64,000 bases of DNA from Halobacillus faecis. GTDB taxonomy: Bacteria; Bacillota; Bacilli; Bacillales; Halobacillaceae. Made by a program: the position numbers and the translations under genes. The stretch covers positions 62,001 through 126,000 of the forward strand of contig NZ_BJYD01000026.1 in NCBI RefSeq assembly GCF_007991335.1, written 5' to 3'. The stretch's first letter is position 1. Each line of letters begins with the position of its first letter. Below, in pieces: positions 41,720 through 50,399 of this stretch. The notes under the pieces were generated by a model. It was not told the DNA's origin and searched no databases. It saw nothing but the letters and a program-made list of their open reading frames with translations.

Positions 41720-42829
41720 CTATACCTCCAACAAATAAGTGTCTGGTGAATCAGGGTTAAAGCATTCATTTGCCCACATTAATGTGACTAAGTCGCTCCC
41801 ACCTACATTTACAATGGAATGTGTATAACCTGTTGGAATATCAACAACCTGTAGCTTTTCTCCACTGACTCTATATTCAATAATTTCTTTGGTATCTATC
41901 TTTCTGAAACGAATTAACCCTTCTCCACTAACAACTAAAAATTTCTCATTTTTCGTATGGTGCCAATGGTTCCCTTTTGTAATTCCAGGCTTTGAAACGT
42001 TTACAGAAACTTGCCCTCTTTCAGGTGTTCTCATAAACTCTGTAAAGGAACCTCTTCGGTCGCAGTTCATACTTAAATCATATGAAAACTGATCTTCTGG
42101 TAAAAAGCTTAAGTAAGTACTATATAGCTTTTTAGTCAGCGGATCCTCCATATTAGGTATATTTAAACTATTTCTACTTTCTTTAAAGCTCTTTATAAGG
42201 TTCGCTAATTCTAAAAGTCTAACATTATGAGATACAGGTACATTACAAAAATCACCTTGAACAGTTGGACTCCCTTTTAAAGCTCTAATAAACTCTTCTA
42301 ATACATCGTCTATATAACAAAGTGTCAGGTTGGCGGTGGGATTATCTACTTGGATATCTAAGCCTCTCGAGATATTATGACAATATGTAGCTACTACTGT
42401 ATTATAGTTGGGTTTACTCCACTTACCAAATAAATTTGGTAGTCGATATATATATACATTAGCACCAGTATCATATTGATATTTTAATAATAAATCTTCT
42501 CCAGCTTTCTTGCTCCTTCCATATGGATTGTCCTTTTCTGCTTGAGTAGAAGAAGTAAGAAGCACAGGAGCTTTATTATTATATTTTTTCAATAAGTCTA
42601 TAATATGTGAAATTAAATCAAAATTGCCTTTCATAAATTCTTTTTCATCTTTCGGTCTATTTACACCAGCTAAGTGAAAGACAAAATCACATTTTTGCAC
42701 ATAATCGCCAAGCAGTGAAAAGTCATCTTCCCTAGTGAACTCAAACACTTTATTATACCCCTTGTTTTTAAGCTCCGCAATGAGGTTCTTTCCTACAAAT
42801 CCACTTGCTCCTGTAACAAGAATATTCAT
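41720..42829 (-). CDS. CapF/FnlB-like bifunctional reductase-cupin
   Basis: 369 residues. An N-terminal extended SDR domain (VTGASGFVGKNLIAELKN, about 1-245, with YGRSKKAGE as the Tyr-Lys site) is followed by a C-terminal cupin (about 260-369, with GITKGNHWHHTKNEKFLVV). The cupin supplies the metal-binding His residues. In Staphylococcus CapF the cupin performs C3 epimerisation and the SDR domain C4 reduction to make UDP-N-acetyl-L-talosamine. The two-domain layout and the neighbours (CapE, CapG) fit that role exactly. Confidence 0.9.
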   Translation of the reverse strand: MNILVTGASGFVGKNLIAELKNKGYNKVFEFTREDDFSLLGDYVQKCDFVFHLAGVNRPKDEKEFMKGNFDLISHIIDLLKKYNNKAPVLLTSSTQAEKDNPYGRSKKAGEDLLLKYQYDTGANVYIYRLPNLFGKWSKPNYNTVVATYCHNISRGLDIQVDNPTANLTLCYIDDVLEEFIRALKGSPTVQGDFCNVPVSHNVRLLELANLIKSFKESRNSLNIPNMEDPLTKKLYSTYLSFLPEDQFSYDLSMNCDRRGSFTEFMRTPERGQVSVNVSKPGITKGNHWHHTKNEKFLVVSGEGLIRFRKIDTKEIIEYRVSGEKLQVVDIPTGYTHSIVNVGGSDLVTLMWANECFNPDSPDTYLLEV

Positions 42830-42843
42830 TTTAAAACCACCCT

Positions 42844-43881
42844 TTATTTAGTAACGTGAAATTTTTCATTCCATTCTTGTAATTCTTTTCTTACAAATTC
42901 TAGCTGAAGTAATTTTTCTTTAATTTCTTCTATAGTAAGGGTTTGTGTGTTATTTGAATTATACTCTTCTACAGTCGTAAGTTTTCGATCTCCCTCCGCA
43001 AAATATTTGTCATAGTTAAGATCCCGTTGATCTGCAGGGACTCTGTAAAAACCTGGCAAATCTTCCGCCTTTACATATTCCTCCTTCGTTAATAATGTTT
43101 CATAACGTTTCTCTCCATGGCGTGTTCCTATAACTTTTATTTCAACTTCTGAATCAAATAATTCTTTGACTGCTTGAGCAAGATCTCCAATTGTGCTGGC
43201 GGGAGACTTTTGAACCATTATATCTCCCGCTTTTGCATTTTGAAATGCAAAAACTACTAATTCTACTGCTTCTTCTAAACTCATTAAAAACCTTGTCATG
43301 TTAGGGTCAGTTACTGTTAATGATTGATTATTTTTAATTTGTTCAATAAATAACGGTATAACAGAACCGCGTGAAGCCATCACATTCCCGTACCTTGTGC
43401 CACAAATTAAGGTCCTTTCTGGAGAAACTGTTTTTGATTTTGCAACAAAAACTTTTTCCATCATTGCCTTGGAGATCCCCATAGCATTAATAGGGTATGC
43501 TGCTTTATCTGTTGAAAGACAGATCACCTTTTCAACTCCGTATTCTATAGCTGCTGTCAATACATTATCCGTACCATTTATATTAGTTTTCACTGCATCT
43601 AAAGGAAAGAATTCACAAGATGGTACTTGCTTTAAAGCGGCAGCATGGAAAATATAATCAACCCCATGCATGGCATTTTTCACGCTTGATATGTCTCTCA
43701 CATCACCTAAATAAAATTTTATTTTTTCATCTTTATATTTCTTCCTCATATCATCTTGTTTTTTCTCATCCCTAGAGAAGATACGAATTTCTTTAATATC
43801 ACTATTCAAAAATCTCTCCATAACTGCATTACCAAAAGAACCCGTCCCACCTGTTATTAATAAAACCTTATCTTTAAACAT
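42844..43881 (-). CDS. CapE/FnlA-like UDP-GlcNAc 4,6-dehydratase/5-epimerase
   Basis: 345 residues. NAD-binding ITGGTGSFGNAVM (9-21), STDKAAYPINAMGISKAMME with the Met-x3-Lys variant of the SDR site typical of CapE/FlaA1 enzymes, and CGTRYGNVMASRGSVIPLF. It converts UDP-GlcNAc to the 4-keto-6-deoxy L-sugar that CapF uses. First of the CapE-F-G set; 4 bases from the upstream WbuB-like transferase. Confidence 0.9.
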   Translation of the reverse strand: MFKDKVLLITGGTGSFGNAVMERFLNSDIKEIRIFSRDEKKQDDMRKKYKDEKIKFYLGDVRDISSVKNAMHGVDYIFHAAALKQVPSCEFFPLDAVKTNINGTDNVLTAAIEYGVEKVICLSTDKAAYPINAMGISKAMMEKVFVAKSKTVSPERTLICGTRYGNVMASRGSVIPLFIEQIKNNQSLTVTDPNMTRFLMSLEEAVELVVFAFQNAKAGDIMVQKSPASTIGDLAQAVKELFDSEVEIKVIGTRHGEKRYETLLTKEEYVKAEDLPGFYRVPADQRDLNYDKYFAEGDRKLTTVEEYNSNNTQTLTIEEIKEKLLQLEFVRKELQEWNEKFHVTK

Positions 43882-43885
43882 CCTC

Positions 43886-45103
43886 TTACCTCTTTTCTTT
43901 ATATTTAAAATGACTCATTATGATTTCGTACGAATGTCTGCTAGTGTAGTTTTTTTCTAAATAGCTTCTAGCATTAATACCCATTTGTTCTCTTAATTTA
44001 TTGTCACATAACTGTTTCAATTTCTTATTGAACTGTTTAGTATTATTACTCTCACACCAGTATCCGAATTCACCTTCTACAATAACTTTTCCAATATCAG
44101 TATTCACATCAGTAGCTGCTAATACAGGCATAGAGGCTTGCATATAAGTTAGAAGCCTGGAGGGGAAGTTTGGTATTGTAAATCGATTGTCTAGAAAAAT
44201 AAGCCCTACATCACATGAATTTGCTAAAGCTTCATAATCATCTTTTTTCATTTGAGATAATAATAGTGCATTTTTAGGTTTTTCACGATTAAAAAAAGCA
44301 CTAAGCTTATTAAACTCTGTACCAGATCCAGCAATAACAAAATATACATCATCATTATCCTTATTGGTCTTTAGACAATTTATTAAGAAGTCAATGCCCT
44401 GGGGTTTCCCTAGATTGCCTCCATATATAAATACTGTTTTATCTAAAGGTATATTATATTTTGACCTTATGTTTCTAATTTTAGTTTCAGCCCTATCTAC
44501 CTTTACAGGGGTTATACTATTCGGACACACTTCAACTGTATTAGGAAGAACTTCGGTATTATTATTAATAACAAAATCAACATTTCCCTGAGACATACAC
44601 CCAATATGATTCGACAAGGCATACAACTGCTTTTCTTTCATTTTAAAATACTTATGAAGCAAGCTATTCTTACTAAACATATTCAAATCAACTGCATTTT
44701 GAGGGAAAATATCTTTTAGTAATAGATAAGTTCTTGCATTATCCCTTTTTTTCACATAACGTACAACCTTACCAAAAGTTATTGGTGGAGTTGAGTAGAT
44801 TACTAAATCAAAGTTTATATTCTCCATATATTTTTTAATCGCTTTTAAAAACAAGCTCTCTATCATTATAGTAGATATACCTTTTTTAATAAGGTTAGTA
44901 TTTCTTATGTTACCAATTTTAACCCTAAGAAATTGTACTCCATTTTCATTTACATATTCAGTAGGTTTATGCAATCTTTTTTCTATAGAACTAACAACAT
45001 AGACATTATGCCCCTTGTCCCTAAATTGCCTTAACAAATCTGTATAGAGCCCTCTATCTTCTATATTATTTAACCGCCCTATTGATAAAAACAAAATATT
45101 CAT
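43886..45103 (-). CDS. WbuB-like glycosyltransferase
   Basis: 405 residues, GT4 class. N-terminal LSIGRLNNIEDRGLYTDLLR, then VIYSTPPITFGKVVRYVKKR and LKDIFPQNAVDLNMFSKNS, typical of the WbuB group, and FIYGGNLGKPQGIDFLINCL in the donor domain. In E. coli loci WbuB lies beside the FnlABC genes and is linked to FucNAc transfer. Its place directly ahead of CapE-F-G makes it the best candidate for FucNAc transferase here (inference). Confidence 0.8.
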   Translation of the reverse strand: MNILFLSIGRLNNIEDRGLYTDLLRQFRDKGHNVYVVSSIEKRLHKPTEYVNENGVQFLRVKIGNIRNTNLIKKGISTIMIESLFLKAIKKYMENINFDLVIYSTPPITFGKVVRYVKKRDNARTYLLLKDIFPQNAVDLNMFSKNSLLHKYFKMKEKQLYALSNHIGCMSQGNVDFVINNNTEVLPNTVEVCPNSITPVKVDRAETKIRNIRSKYNIPLDKTVFIYGGNLGKPQGIDFLINCLKTNKDNDDVYFVIAGSGTEFNKLSAFFNREKPKNALLLSQMKKDDYEALANSCDVGLIFLDNRFTIPNFPSRLLTYMQASMPVLAATDVNTDIGKVIVEGEFGYWCESNNTKQFNKKLKQLCDNKLREQMGINARSYLEKNYTSRHSYEIIMSHFKYKEKR

Positions 45104-45127
45104 AATTTCACCCTTATTTTTTCTACT

Positions 45128-46120
45128 TTAAGTGGAGGCGATTTCTTTAGGATCTAATATTTTTACCTCATTAAATTTCATCATACTAACTCCTTCTTCA
45201 TAATGACCAATGACATTATCATTAACATTTTCATATATATTATTTATTATCAATTCTGGCACATTCACCCCACTCTCATATGCATGGGGGTAGCCTCCTC
45301 CAAAGCGCGGATTTACTTCAGAGATATAATATTCACCATTGACTTTAAAAATATCAACATCAATAATCCCTTTTAATCCAGTTCCTTTAATAAACTTCTT
45401 TATTAACTCCACAAGCTCTTCATCCTTAAATGAAATCGATTTGTCAGTTTCGCCAGCCCTCATTTTAACCTTTTCTTTTATAAATATCGCGACTGGTTCA
45501 CTAGAGATCATATCAATATAAACATCCGCGCCATACTCAATACCATCCATAAATTCTTGTATCATTAAATTATCAAATCTACTAAATAGGAATTCAACTT
45601 CTTCTTTAGTAGATACTTTATTTATATTATTACTTGAACTCCCTTTTATAGGTTTAACAAAAACTGGATAATCAATAACACCCGCTTCTACATCACTGAA
45701 AAACTGCTCTTTATCTATATAACTATTTACAGTCGGTAGCCCATTTTGAACTAGGAATTCAAACATCTTGTATTTATCAAAACATATTTCAATTACATCA
45801 AGCTCTGAAACAATTGGAACCGTACCAATGTCAATAAAGCTTTGTTTATGTTTTGCAAGAAGACTAAGTTCTGGATCTATCAAAGAAAAAACTGCTTTAA
45901 TATTATTATTTTTGCAGATAGAAAGAATTTCATCTAGATATCCTTCATCATTCATTTTCGGGACAATGTATTGCTCATCAGCTTCATAGAGTGCTGGAGC
46001 TAAATAACTACAGTCTGTTGCTATGACAAGGCCTCTACCATTTAACTCTTTTTTAAAATACTGTACAATCTTATTTCTCGTTCCACAACTTAATATTAGT
46101 ATGTTTAAGTCATCGCTCAT
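45128..46120 (-). CDS. ATP-grasp carboxylate-amine ligase-like protein
   Basis: 330 residues. Pre-ATP-grasp domain (ILILSCGTRNKIVQYFKKEL), ATP-grasp core with YPVFVKPIKGSSSNNI (about 152-167) and C-terminal metal site YYISEVNPRFGGGYPHAYES. ATP-grasp enzymes join a carboxylate to an amine via an acyl-phosphate. It overlaps the preceding PLP-enzyme gene by 11 bases. In a glycan locus this suggests attachment of an amino acid or similar group to a sugar or its precursor. Substrate unknown. Confidence 0.85.
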   Translation of the reverse strand: MSDDLNILILSCGTRNKIVQYFKKELNGRGLVIATDCSYLAPALYEADEQYIVPKMNDEGYLDEILSICKNNNIKAVFSLIDPELSLLAKHKQSFIDIGTVPIVSELDVIEICFDKYKMFEFLVQNGLPTVNSYIDKEQFFSDVEAGVIDYPVFVKPIKGSSSNNINKVSTKEEVEFLFSRFDNLMIQEFMDGIEYGADVYIDMISSEPVAIFIKEKVKMRAGETDKSISFKDEELVELIKKFIKGTGLKGIIDVDIFKVNGEYYISEVNPRFGGGYPHAYESGVNVPELIINNIYENVNDNVIGHYEEGVSMMKFNEVKILDPKEIAST

Positions 46121-47057
46121 TTTTCAAATCCTCCAAATTATCAAAAAACAACGGCGTTCCACCTGTATGAATAAATAAAATATTTTTTCGTGTAATATCA
46201 TTTTTATAAATATACTCTTTCATGCCCCAAAAAGCTTTACCGGTATATGTCGCATCCATTGGAATACCATCATTAATTAGAATACTTCTGATAGTTTGTT
46301 TTATTTCATCATTATGAGAACCATAACCATCAAGAATATAGTTGTCTATAAAAGATACAGCTTCAGACCCTAGTGGTACTTCATTTTTATTTAATAAGTA
46401 ACTATTAACACTATCTAAAACAACTTGACTACCGTAAGGATTTTTTCTTGCATTGCTAATCCCTATAATTTCTCTCTCATCACCATGTAGAGTTTTCCCA
46501 CATACTAGTCCAGCTTGTGTCGTACCTGTTCCAGTCGTAAGGAATATATAATCAAAGTACATGCCTGTTACCTTCTCATAATCTCTGATCTCTTCATATG
46601 CATTCACATAAGATTGTGTACCAATTTCACCGTGGCCTCCACCCTGAATGAAATACGGTTTATAGCCTTTTTCTTTTAATTCTTTCATTTTGCTATCAAT
46701 CGTAATACTAACTTTTGAGACGGGACACAACGTAACAAAAGCTCCAAACAATTCAATCATAGTGCTATTTGAGGTTGGGTCACTTGATTCAGATGGGGAT
46801 ATGATATAACATGACATACCCTTGGAAGCCGCAATATTAGCAATAACCCTGCAGTGATTTGAGCGAGAGCTACCATAAGTAACTACACAATCTGATTTTT
46901 CTGAGGTTAAATCCTCAAAAAAAAGAAGTGCTTTCCTAGCCTTGTTACCACCAAAGGAAACCGGAAAAAGGTCATCTCTTTTAATAAAAAATGTATTGTT
47001 ATTTTGATTTTCACTCATTTTTTGAATTGGTGTTGCTTGATAATTAATTAAGTCCAA
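46110..47057 (-). CDS. PLP-dependent D-cysteine desulfhydrase/ACC deaminase-like protein
   Basis: 315 residues. FIKRDDLFPVSFGGNKARKA (about 24-43) has the Lys that binds PLP; YGSSRSNHCRVIANIAASKG and FLTTGTGTTQAGLVCG form the cofactor pocket. This is the fold-type II group of D-cysteine desulfhydrases and ACC deaminases. It overlaps the GNAT gene upstream (10 bases) and the ATP-grasp gene downstream (11 bases), so the three are made together. In this setting it may produce or consume a small amino acid for modification of the polymer (inference). Confidence 0.85.
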   Translation of the reverse strand: MDLINYQATPIQKMSENQNNNTFFIKRDDLFPVSFGGNKARKALLFFEDLTSEKSDCVVTYGSSRSNHCRVIANIAASKGMSCYIISPSESSDPTSNSTMIELFGAFVTLCPVSKVSITIDSKMKELKEKGYKPYFIQGGGHGEIGTQSYVNAYEEIRDYEKVTGMYFDYIFLTTGTGTTQAGLVCGKTLHGDEREIIGISNARKNPYGSQVVLDSVNSYLLNKNEVPLGSEAVSFIDNYILDGYGSHNDEIKQTIRSILINDGIPMDATYTGKAFWGMKEYIYKNDITRKNILFIHTGGTPLFFDNLEDLKNER

Positions 47058-47581
47058 CTTTCAGACCGCCTATTATTTAAAATATAGTTTTCAACATCCA
47101 AATTATAAATATATCTATTTATAGATTTTCCATTATAAAAGAGATCATCTTTGAGTAGTACTCCTTTTACGAACCCACTTTTTTCAAAAAGCTTTTGAGC
47201 TTGTATATTGTCTACTTCTGTATAAAGATATACTTTTATTAGACCAAACTCATTAGAAGCCTTCTTAATTAAAAGGTTTGTTGCTGCTTTAGCTATGCCT
47301 TTACCTTTGTATTTATCTTCACCTAGACAAATGTAGTATTCAGCCTCTTTACTTTTTGAATCAATATTTAGTAAACCAATTAATCCAGCAGGTTCATTAT
47401 TAAACGTAATGGTATAATCAACCCTATCGTATCTTTCCTCAAGAGATTTATACCATTGTATAGTTTTATCTTCTCTTAGGGGTAAATCATAATGAAGGTA
47501 TTTGTTATTTTTTTTATCATTTATCCACTTTACTTTGAATGGAATATCCTCTTCTTGAAATCTTCTAATAGCTGTCGTCAT
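47048..47581 (-). CDS. GNAT N-acetyltransferase (PseH/RimJ-like)
   Basis: 177 residues. IRRFQEEDIPFKVKWINDKK at the start, EYYICLGEDKYKGKGIAKAA (acetyl-CoA loop) and LYTEVDNIQAQKLFEKSGFV. It resembles sugar-amine acetyltransferases of the PseH group. It follows the initiating sugar transferase and the DegT aminotransferase, where EpsM/PglD-type hexapeptide acetyltransferases usually lie. It may acetylate the UDP-4-amino-6-deoxy-sugar made by the dehydratase and aminotransferase. Equally it could serve the PLP/ATP-grasp branch. Confidence 0.8.
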   Translation of the reverse strand: MTTAIRRFQEEDIPFKVKWINDKKNNKYLHYDLPLREDKTIQWYKSLEERYDRVDYTITFNNEPAGLIGLLNIDSKSKEAEYYICLGEDKYKGKGIAKAATNLLIKKASNEFGLIKVYLYTEVDNIQAQKLFEKSGFVKGVLLKDDLFYNGKSINRYIYNLDVENYILNNRRSESWT

Positions 47582-47614
47582 ACCTTACCTCCTTGAATAC
47601 TAATTAAGAGTACA

Positions 47615-48235
47615 TCAAATCTTTTCATTTTTTGTATTGCTATGTGTATAGATACTCTCCCTTTTGAACAGCTTTTCCATTGTCTTAAGTAGGATCTTAA
47701 AGTCTACAAAAATGTTAAACTTCTCAACGTACTCAACATCAATGGGAATTCTTTCATCCCACGTTACAGAATTCCTAACAGTTACCTGAGTTAACCCCGT
47801 CATGCCTGGTTTCATAATGAAACGTTTCCTTTGTAATTCACTGTATTCCTCATAATTATATGGATGATGTGGTACTGGAGGTCTCGGACCAACCAAACTC
47901 ATCTCTCCAGTCACAACATTCAAAAGTTGAGGAAGTTCGTCCAGACTTGTAGCGCGTAGTATTTTTCCAATTTTAGTTATTCGGTTATCGCTATCCGTTT
48001 TCACGAACAAACCTGATCCGGTTTTTTCTGCATCCATTACCATTGTTCTAAACTTAAAAATTTTAAAGATTTTTCCGTTCCTACCTAGTCGTTCTTGTTT
48101 GAATAAGATCGGGCCCTTTGAAGTAACTTTAATTAATATTGCTATAATGATTAGAATAGGAGAAATAACTATTAAACCAATTAAACTCCCGAATAAATCC
48201 ATTATACGTTTTAAGAAAAAGTTAAATTTATTCAT
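47615..48235 (-). CDS. Initiating sugar phosphotransferase (EpsL/PglC-like)
   Basis: 206 residues from the ATG at 48235 (GTGGAG upstream; an in-frame GTG at 48247 is less likely). One N-terminal membrane segment (MDLFGSLIGLIVISPILIII), then the catalytic domain with FKQERLGRNGKIFKIFKFRT, SLDELPQLLNVVTGEMSLVG and PRPPVPHHP. These polyprenyl-phosphate sugar-1-phosphate transferases start the repeat unit on undecaprenyl phosphate. The short form and its neighbours suggest a diamino-trideoxy or FucNAc-type first sugar. The start is 2 bases after the aminotransferase stop. Confidence 0.9.
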   Translation of the reverse strand: MNKFNFFLKRIMDLFGSLIGLIVISPILIIIAILIKVTSKGPILFKQERLGRNGKIFKIFKFRTMVMDAEKTGSGLFVKTDSDNRITKIGKILRATSLDELPQLLNVVTGEMSLVGPRPPVPHHPYNYEEYSELQRKRFIMKPGMTGLTQVTVRNSVTWDERIPIDVEYVEKFNIFVDFKILLKTMEKLFKRESIYTHSNTKNEKI

Positions 48236-48237
48236 CC

Positions 48238-49350
48238 TTAACTCCACAACCCTTTAACAATCTTGACTACTCTCTTTAAATCCTCATCCGTTATCTTCGT
48301 ATCGGAAGGCAAACAAACACCATTTTCAAATAGCTGCTTCGAAATCCCTGTACCAACAAAATCATATTTTTTAAAGTATGGTTGCATATGCATAGGCTTC
48401 CATATTGGTCTCGATTCTATATTCTCTTCTTCAAGAGCCCTCATTACATCTATCGGTCTCACTTCACCATTCAGAGTCAAAGAACTCAACCAATAATTCG
48501 GTTCATCCCACTCATTTACTGGCATGAACTCAACACCTTCGAGTTCTCCAAGTTCTCTCTTATAAAAATCAAAAATATATTTCTTCTTTTCAACTCTTTC
48601 CTTAAGTACCTTAAGCTGACCTCTTCCAATCCCAGCAACCACATTGCTCATACGGTAGTTAAACCCTAATTCACTATGCTGATAATGCCTAGCCTGATCA
48701 CGAGATTGAGTAGCCCAAAATCGTGTCTTTTTTATCATTTTTTCATTGTTAGAAACAAGCATCCCCCCGCCGGATGTGGTAATTATCTTGTTTCCATTAA
48801 ATGAAAAGATTCCATAGTCTCCCAAAGTTCCTGTATGTTGTCCTTTATAATAACCACCCAATGATTCTGCTGAATCTTCAATGACGATTACATTATATTT
48901 TTTACAGAGATTCATTATAGGATCCATATCCGCCGAAAGCCCGTATAAGTGTACTACAATCACAGCTTTCACTTGAGGGTATTTTTGAAAAGCTTCTTCA
49001 AGAGCATGTGGGCACATATTCCAAGTTTCATAGTTACTATCTATAAATACGGGTGTAGCGTTTTGATAAATAATTGGATTCGATGTTGCAGAAAAAGTTA
49101 ATGTTGGGCAGAAGACAATGTCTCCCTCACATACACCGGCTGCCTTTAAAGCTAAATGAATAGCAGCTGTTCCTGAGGACAAGGCTGCAGCTGACTTCGA
49201 CCCAACTTTAGCTGCCAATTCTTTTTCAAATTCATTTACGTTCGTACCTAATGGCGCAATCCAATTGGTATCAAACGCTTCTTGGACGTATTGTTGTTCA
49301 TAACCTTCATCACTCATATGAGGGGATGAAAGAAAAATCCGTTCTCCCAT
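48238..49350 (-). CDS. DegT/DnrJ/EryC1/StrS aminotransferase (EpsN/PglE-like)
   Basis: 370 residues from the ATG at 49350 (GGAAGGA upstream); the frame is open to 49419 but that part belongs to a hairpin leader. It is a PLP-dependent sugar aminotransferase: SSGTAAIHLALKAAGV, EDSAESLGGYYKGQHTGTLG and FSFNGNKIITTSGGGM, where Lys188 binds PLP. It would transaminate the 4-keto sugar made by the EpsC-like dehydratase. A 22-bp perfect hairpin lies 36 bases upstream. Confidence 0.9.
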   Translation of the reverse strand: MGERIFLSSPHMSDEGYEQQYVQEAFDTNWIAPLGTNVNEFEKELAAKVGSKSAAALSSGTAAIHLALKAAGVCEGDIVFCPTLTFSATSNPIIYQNATPVFIDSNYETWNMCPHALEEAFQKYPQVKAVIVVHLYGLSADMDPIMNLCKKYNVIVIEDSAESLGGYYKGQHTGTLGDYGIFSFNGNKIITTSGGGMLVSNNEKMIKKTRFWATQSRDQARHYQHSELGFNYRMSNVVAGIGRGQLKVLKERVEKKKYIFDFYKRELGELEGVEFMPVNEWDEPNYWLSSLTLNGEVRPIDVMRALEEENIESRPIWKPMHMQPYFKKYDFVGTGISKQLFENGVCLPSDTKITDEDLKRVVKIVKGLWS

Positions 49351-49385
49351 ACTTTCAAACTTCCTTCCAATTCGTTTCTTTTTTT

Positions 49386-49436
49386 GGTTTGCTTGGAGTT
49401 CTATGTAAGTTACGTACATAGAACTCCAAGCAAACC
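49386..49436. promoter_or_regulatory. 22-bp perfect hairpin in the polysaccharide operon
   Basis: GGTTTGCTTGGAGTTCTATGTA (49386-49407) is the exact reverse complement of 49415-49436, with a 7-base loop. On the minus strand it is located between galU and the aminotransferase start. There is no T-run after it, so it is unlikely to be a simple terminator; mRNA processing, attenuation or a mobile-element footprint are options. Confidence 0.7.
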
Positions 49437-49454
49437 AGCTTATACTTCTTCATT

Positions 49455-49486
49455 ATTAGAAGGTTGCCGTAAGGCAACCTCTAATA
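49455..49486 (-). terminator. Stem-loop after galU
   Basis: AGGTTGCC-GTAA-GGCAACCT with ATTAG/CTAAT extension, 8 bases after the galU stop. On the minus strand it is followed by TCTAATAATG rather than a full T-run, so it may be a weak terminator. Confidence 0.55.
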
Positions 49487-49493
49487 ATTTCAA

Positions 49494-50378
49494 TTAATTC
49501 GTAGATGCTTTGCTTTCCTCCAAAATCTTTTCCATATAACTTATCACATTATCTCTCAATTCACGACGCTCAAGCGCAAGCTCTAGTGTCGTCCTTACAA
49601 ACCCAAGCTTTTCTCCAACATCATACCGCGTACCTTCAAAGTCATAAGCAAACACACGCTGGATCTCATTCAGCTTCTGAATCGCATCCGTCAACTGAAC
49701 CTCACCACCAGCACCTTTCTCCTGCTTATCCAAAAACATAAAGATCTCAGGATTCAGTATGTAACGTCCCATAATCGCAAGGTTCGAAGGGGCAGTGCCT
49801 TGTTCAGGTTTCTCAACAAACGTCTTCACCTGATAACGGCGACCATCTTGATCAAGCGGATCAATGATTCCATAACGATGGGTTTCTTCATCTGAAACCG
49901 TTTGGACACCAATAACGGAAGATAACGTTTCTTCCTGCTGGTCCATCAACTGACGCAGACAAGGCTTTTCCGCACGAACAATATCATCTCCAAGAAGAAC
50001 AGCGAAGGACTCATCCCCGATAAATTTACGCGCACACCAAACAGCGTGCCCAAGTCCTTTAGGCTCTTTCTGGCGAATAAAGTGAATCTCTACGTTGGAA
50101 GTCGCATTCACTTTTTCAAGAAGATCATACTTCTCTTTCTGCATCAAATTATCTTCAAGCTCAAAGTTCTTATCAAAGTGGTCCTCAATCGCTCGCTTCC
50201 CTTTACCCGTCACAATAATAATGTCTTCAATTCCAGACTCAATAGCCTCTTCAACGATATACTGAATTGTTGGTTTATCAACAATCGGTAACATCTCTTT
50301 AGGCATCGCCTTGGTCGCTGGAAGGAAACGAGTTCCTAATCCAGCTGCTGGAATAATCGCTTTTTTTACCTTTTTCAT
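49494..50378 (-). CDS. galU: UTP-glucose-1-phosphate uridylyltransferase
   Basis: 294 residues, the family's usual length. [20 protein letters not shown] and [20 protein letters not shown] are the nucleotide-binding signature. [20 protein letters not shown] and [20 protein letters not shown] complete the site. It makes UDP-glucose from UTP and glucose-1-phosphate, feeding Ugd at the other end of the locus. It is paired with the EpsC-like gene upstream (21-base gap). Confidence 0.93.
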   Translation of the reverse strand: MKKVKKAIIPAAGLGTRFLPATKAMPKEMLPIVDKPTIQYIVEEAIESGIEDIIIVTGKGKRAIEDHFDKNFELEDNLMQKEKYDLLEKVNATSNVEIHFIRQKEPKGLGHAVWCARKFIGDESFAVLLGDDIVRAEKPCLRQLMDQQEETLSSVIGVQTVSDEETHRYGIIDPLDQDGRRYQVKTFVEKPEQGTAPSNLAIMGRYILNPEIFMFLDKQEKGAGGEVQLTDAIQKLNEIQRVFAYDFEGTRYDVGEKLGFVRTTLELALERRELRDNVISYMEKILEESKASTN

Positions 50379-50399
50379 AACAAGCTCCCCCTTACAAAC

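Noticed and set aside
49351-49419. N-terminal extension of the aminotransferase (23 codons)
   Set aside because: It runs through the hairpin at 49386-49436, does not fit the family's usual start, and the ATG at 49350 has its own RBS.
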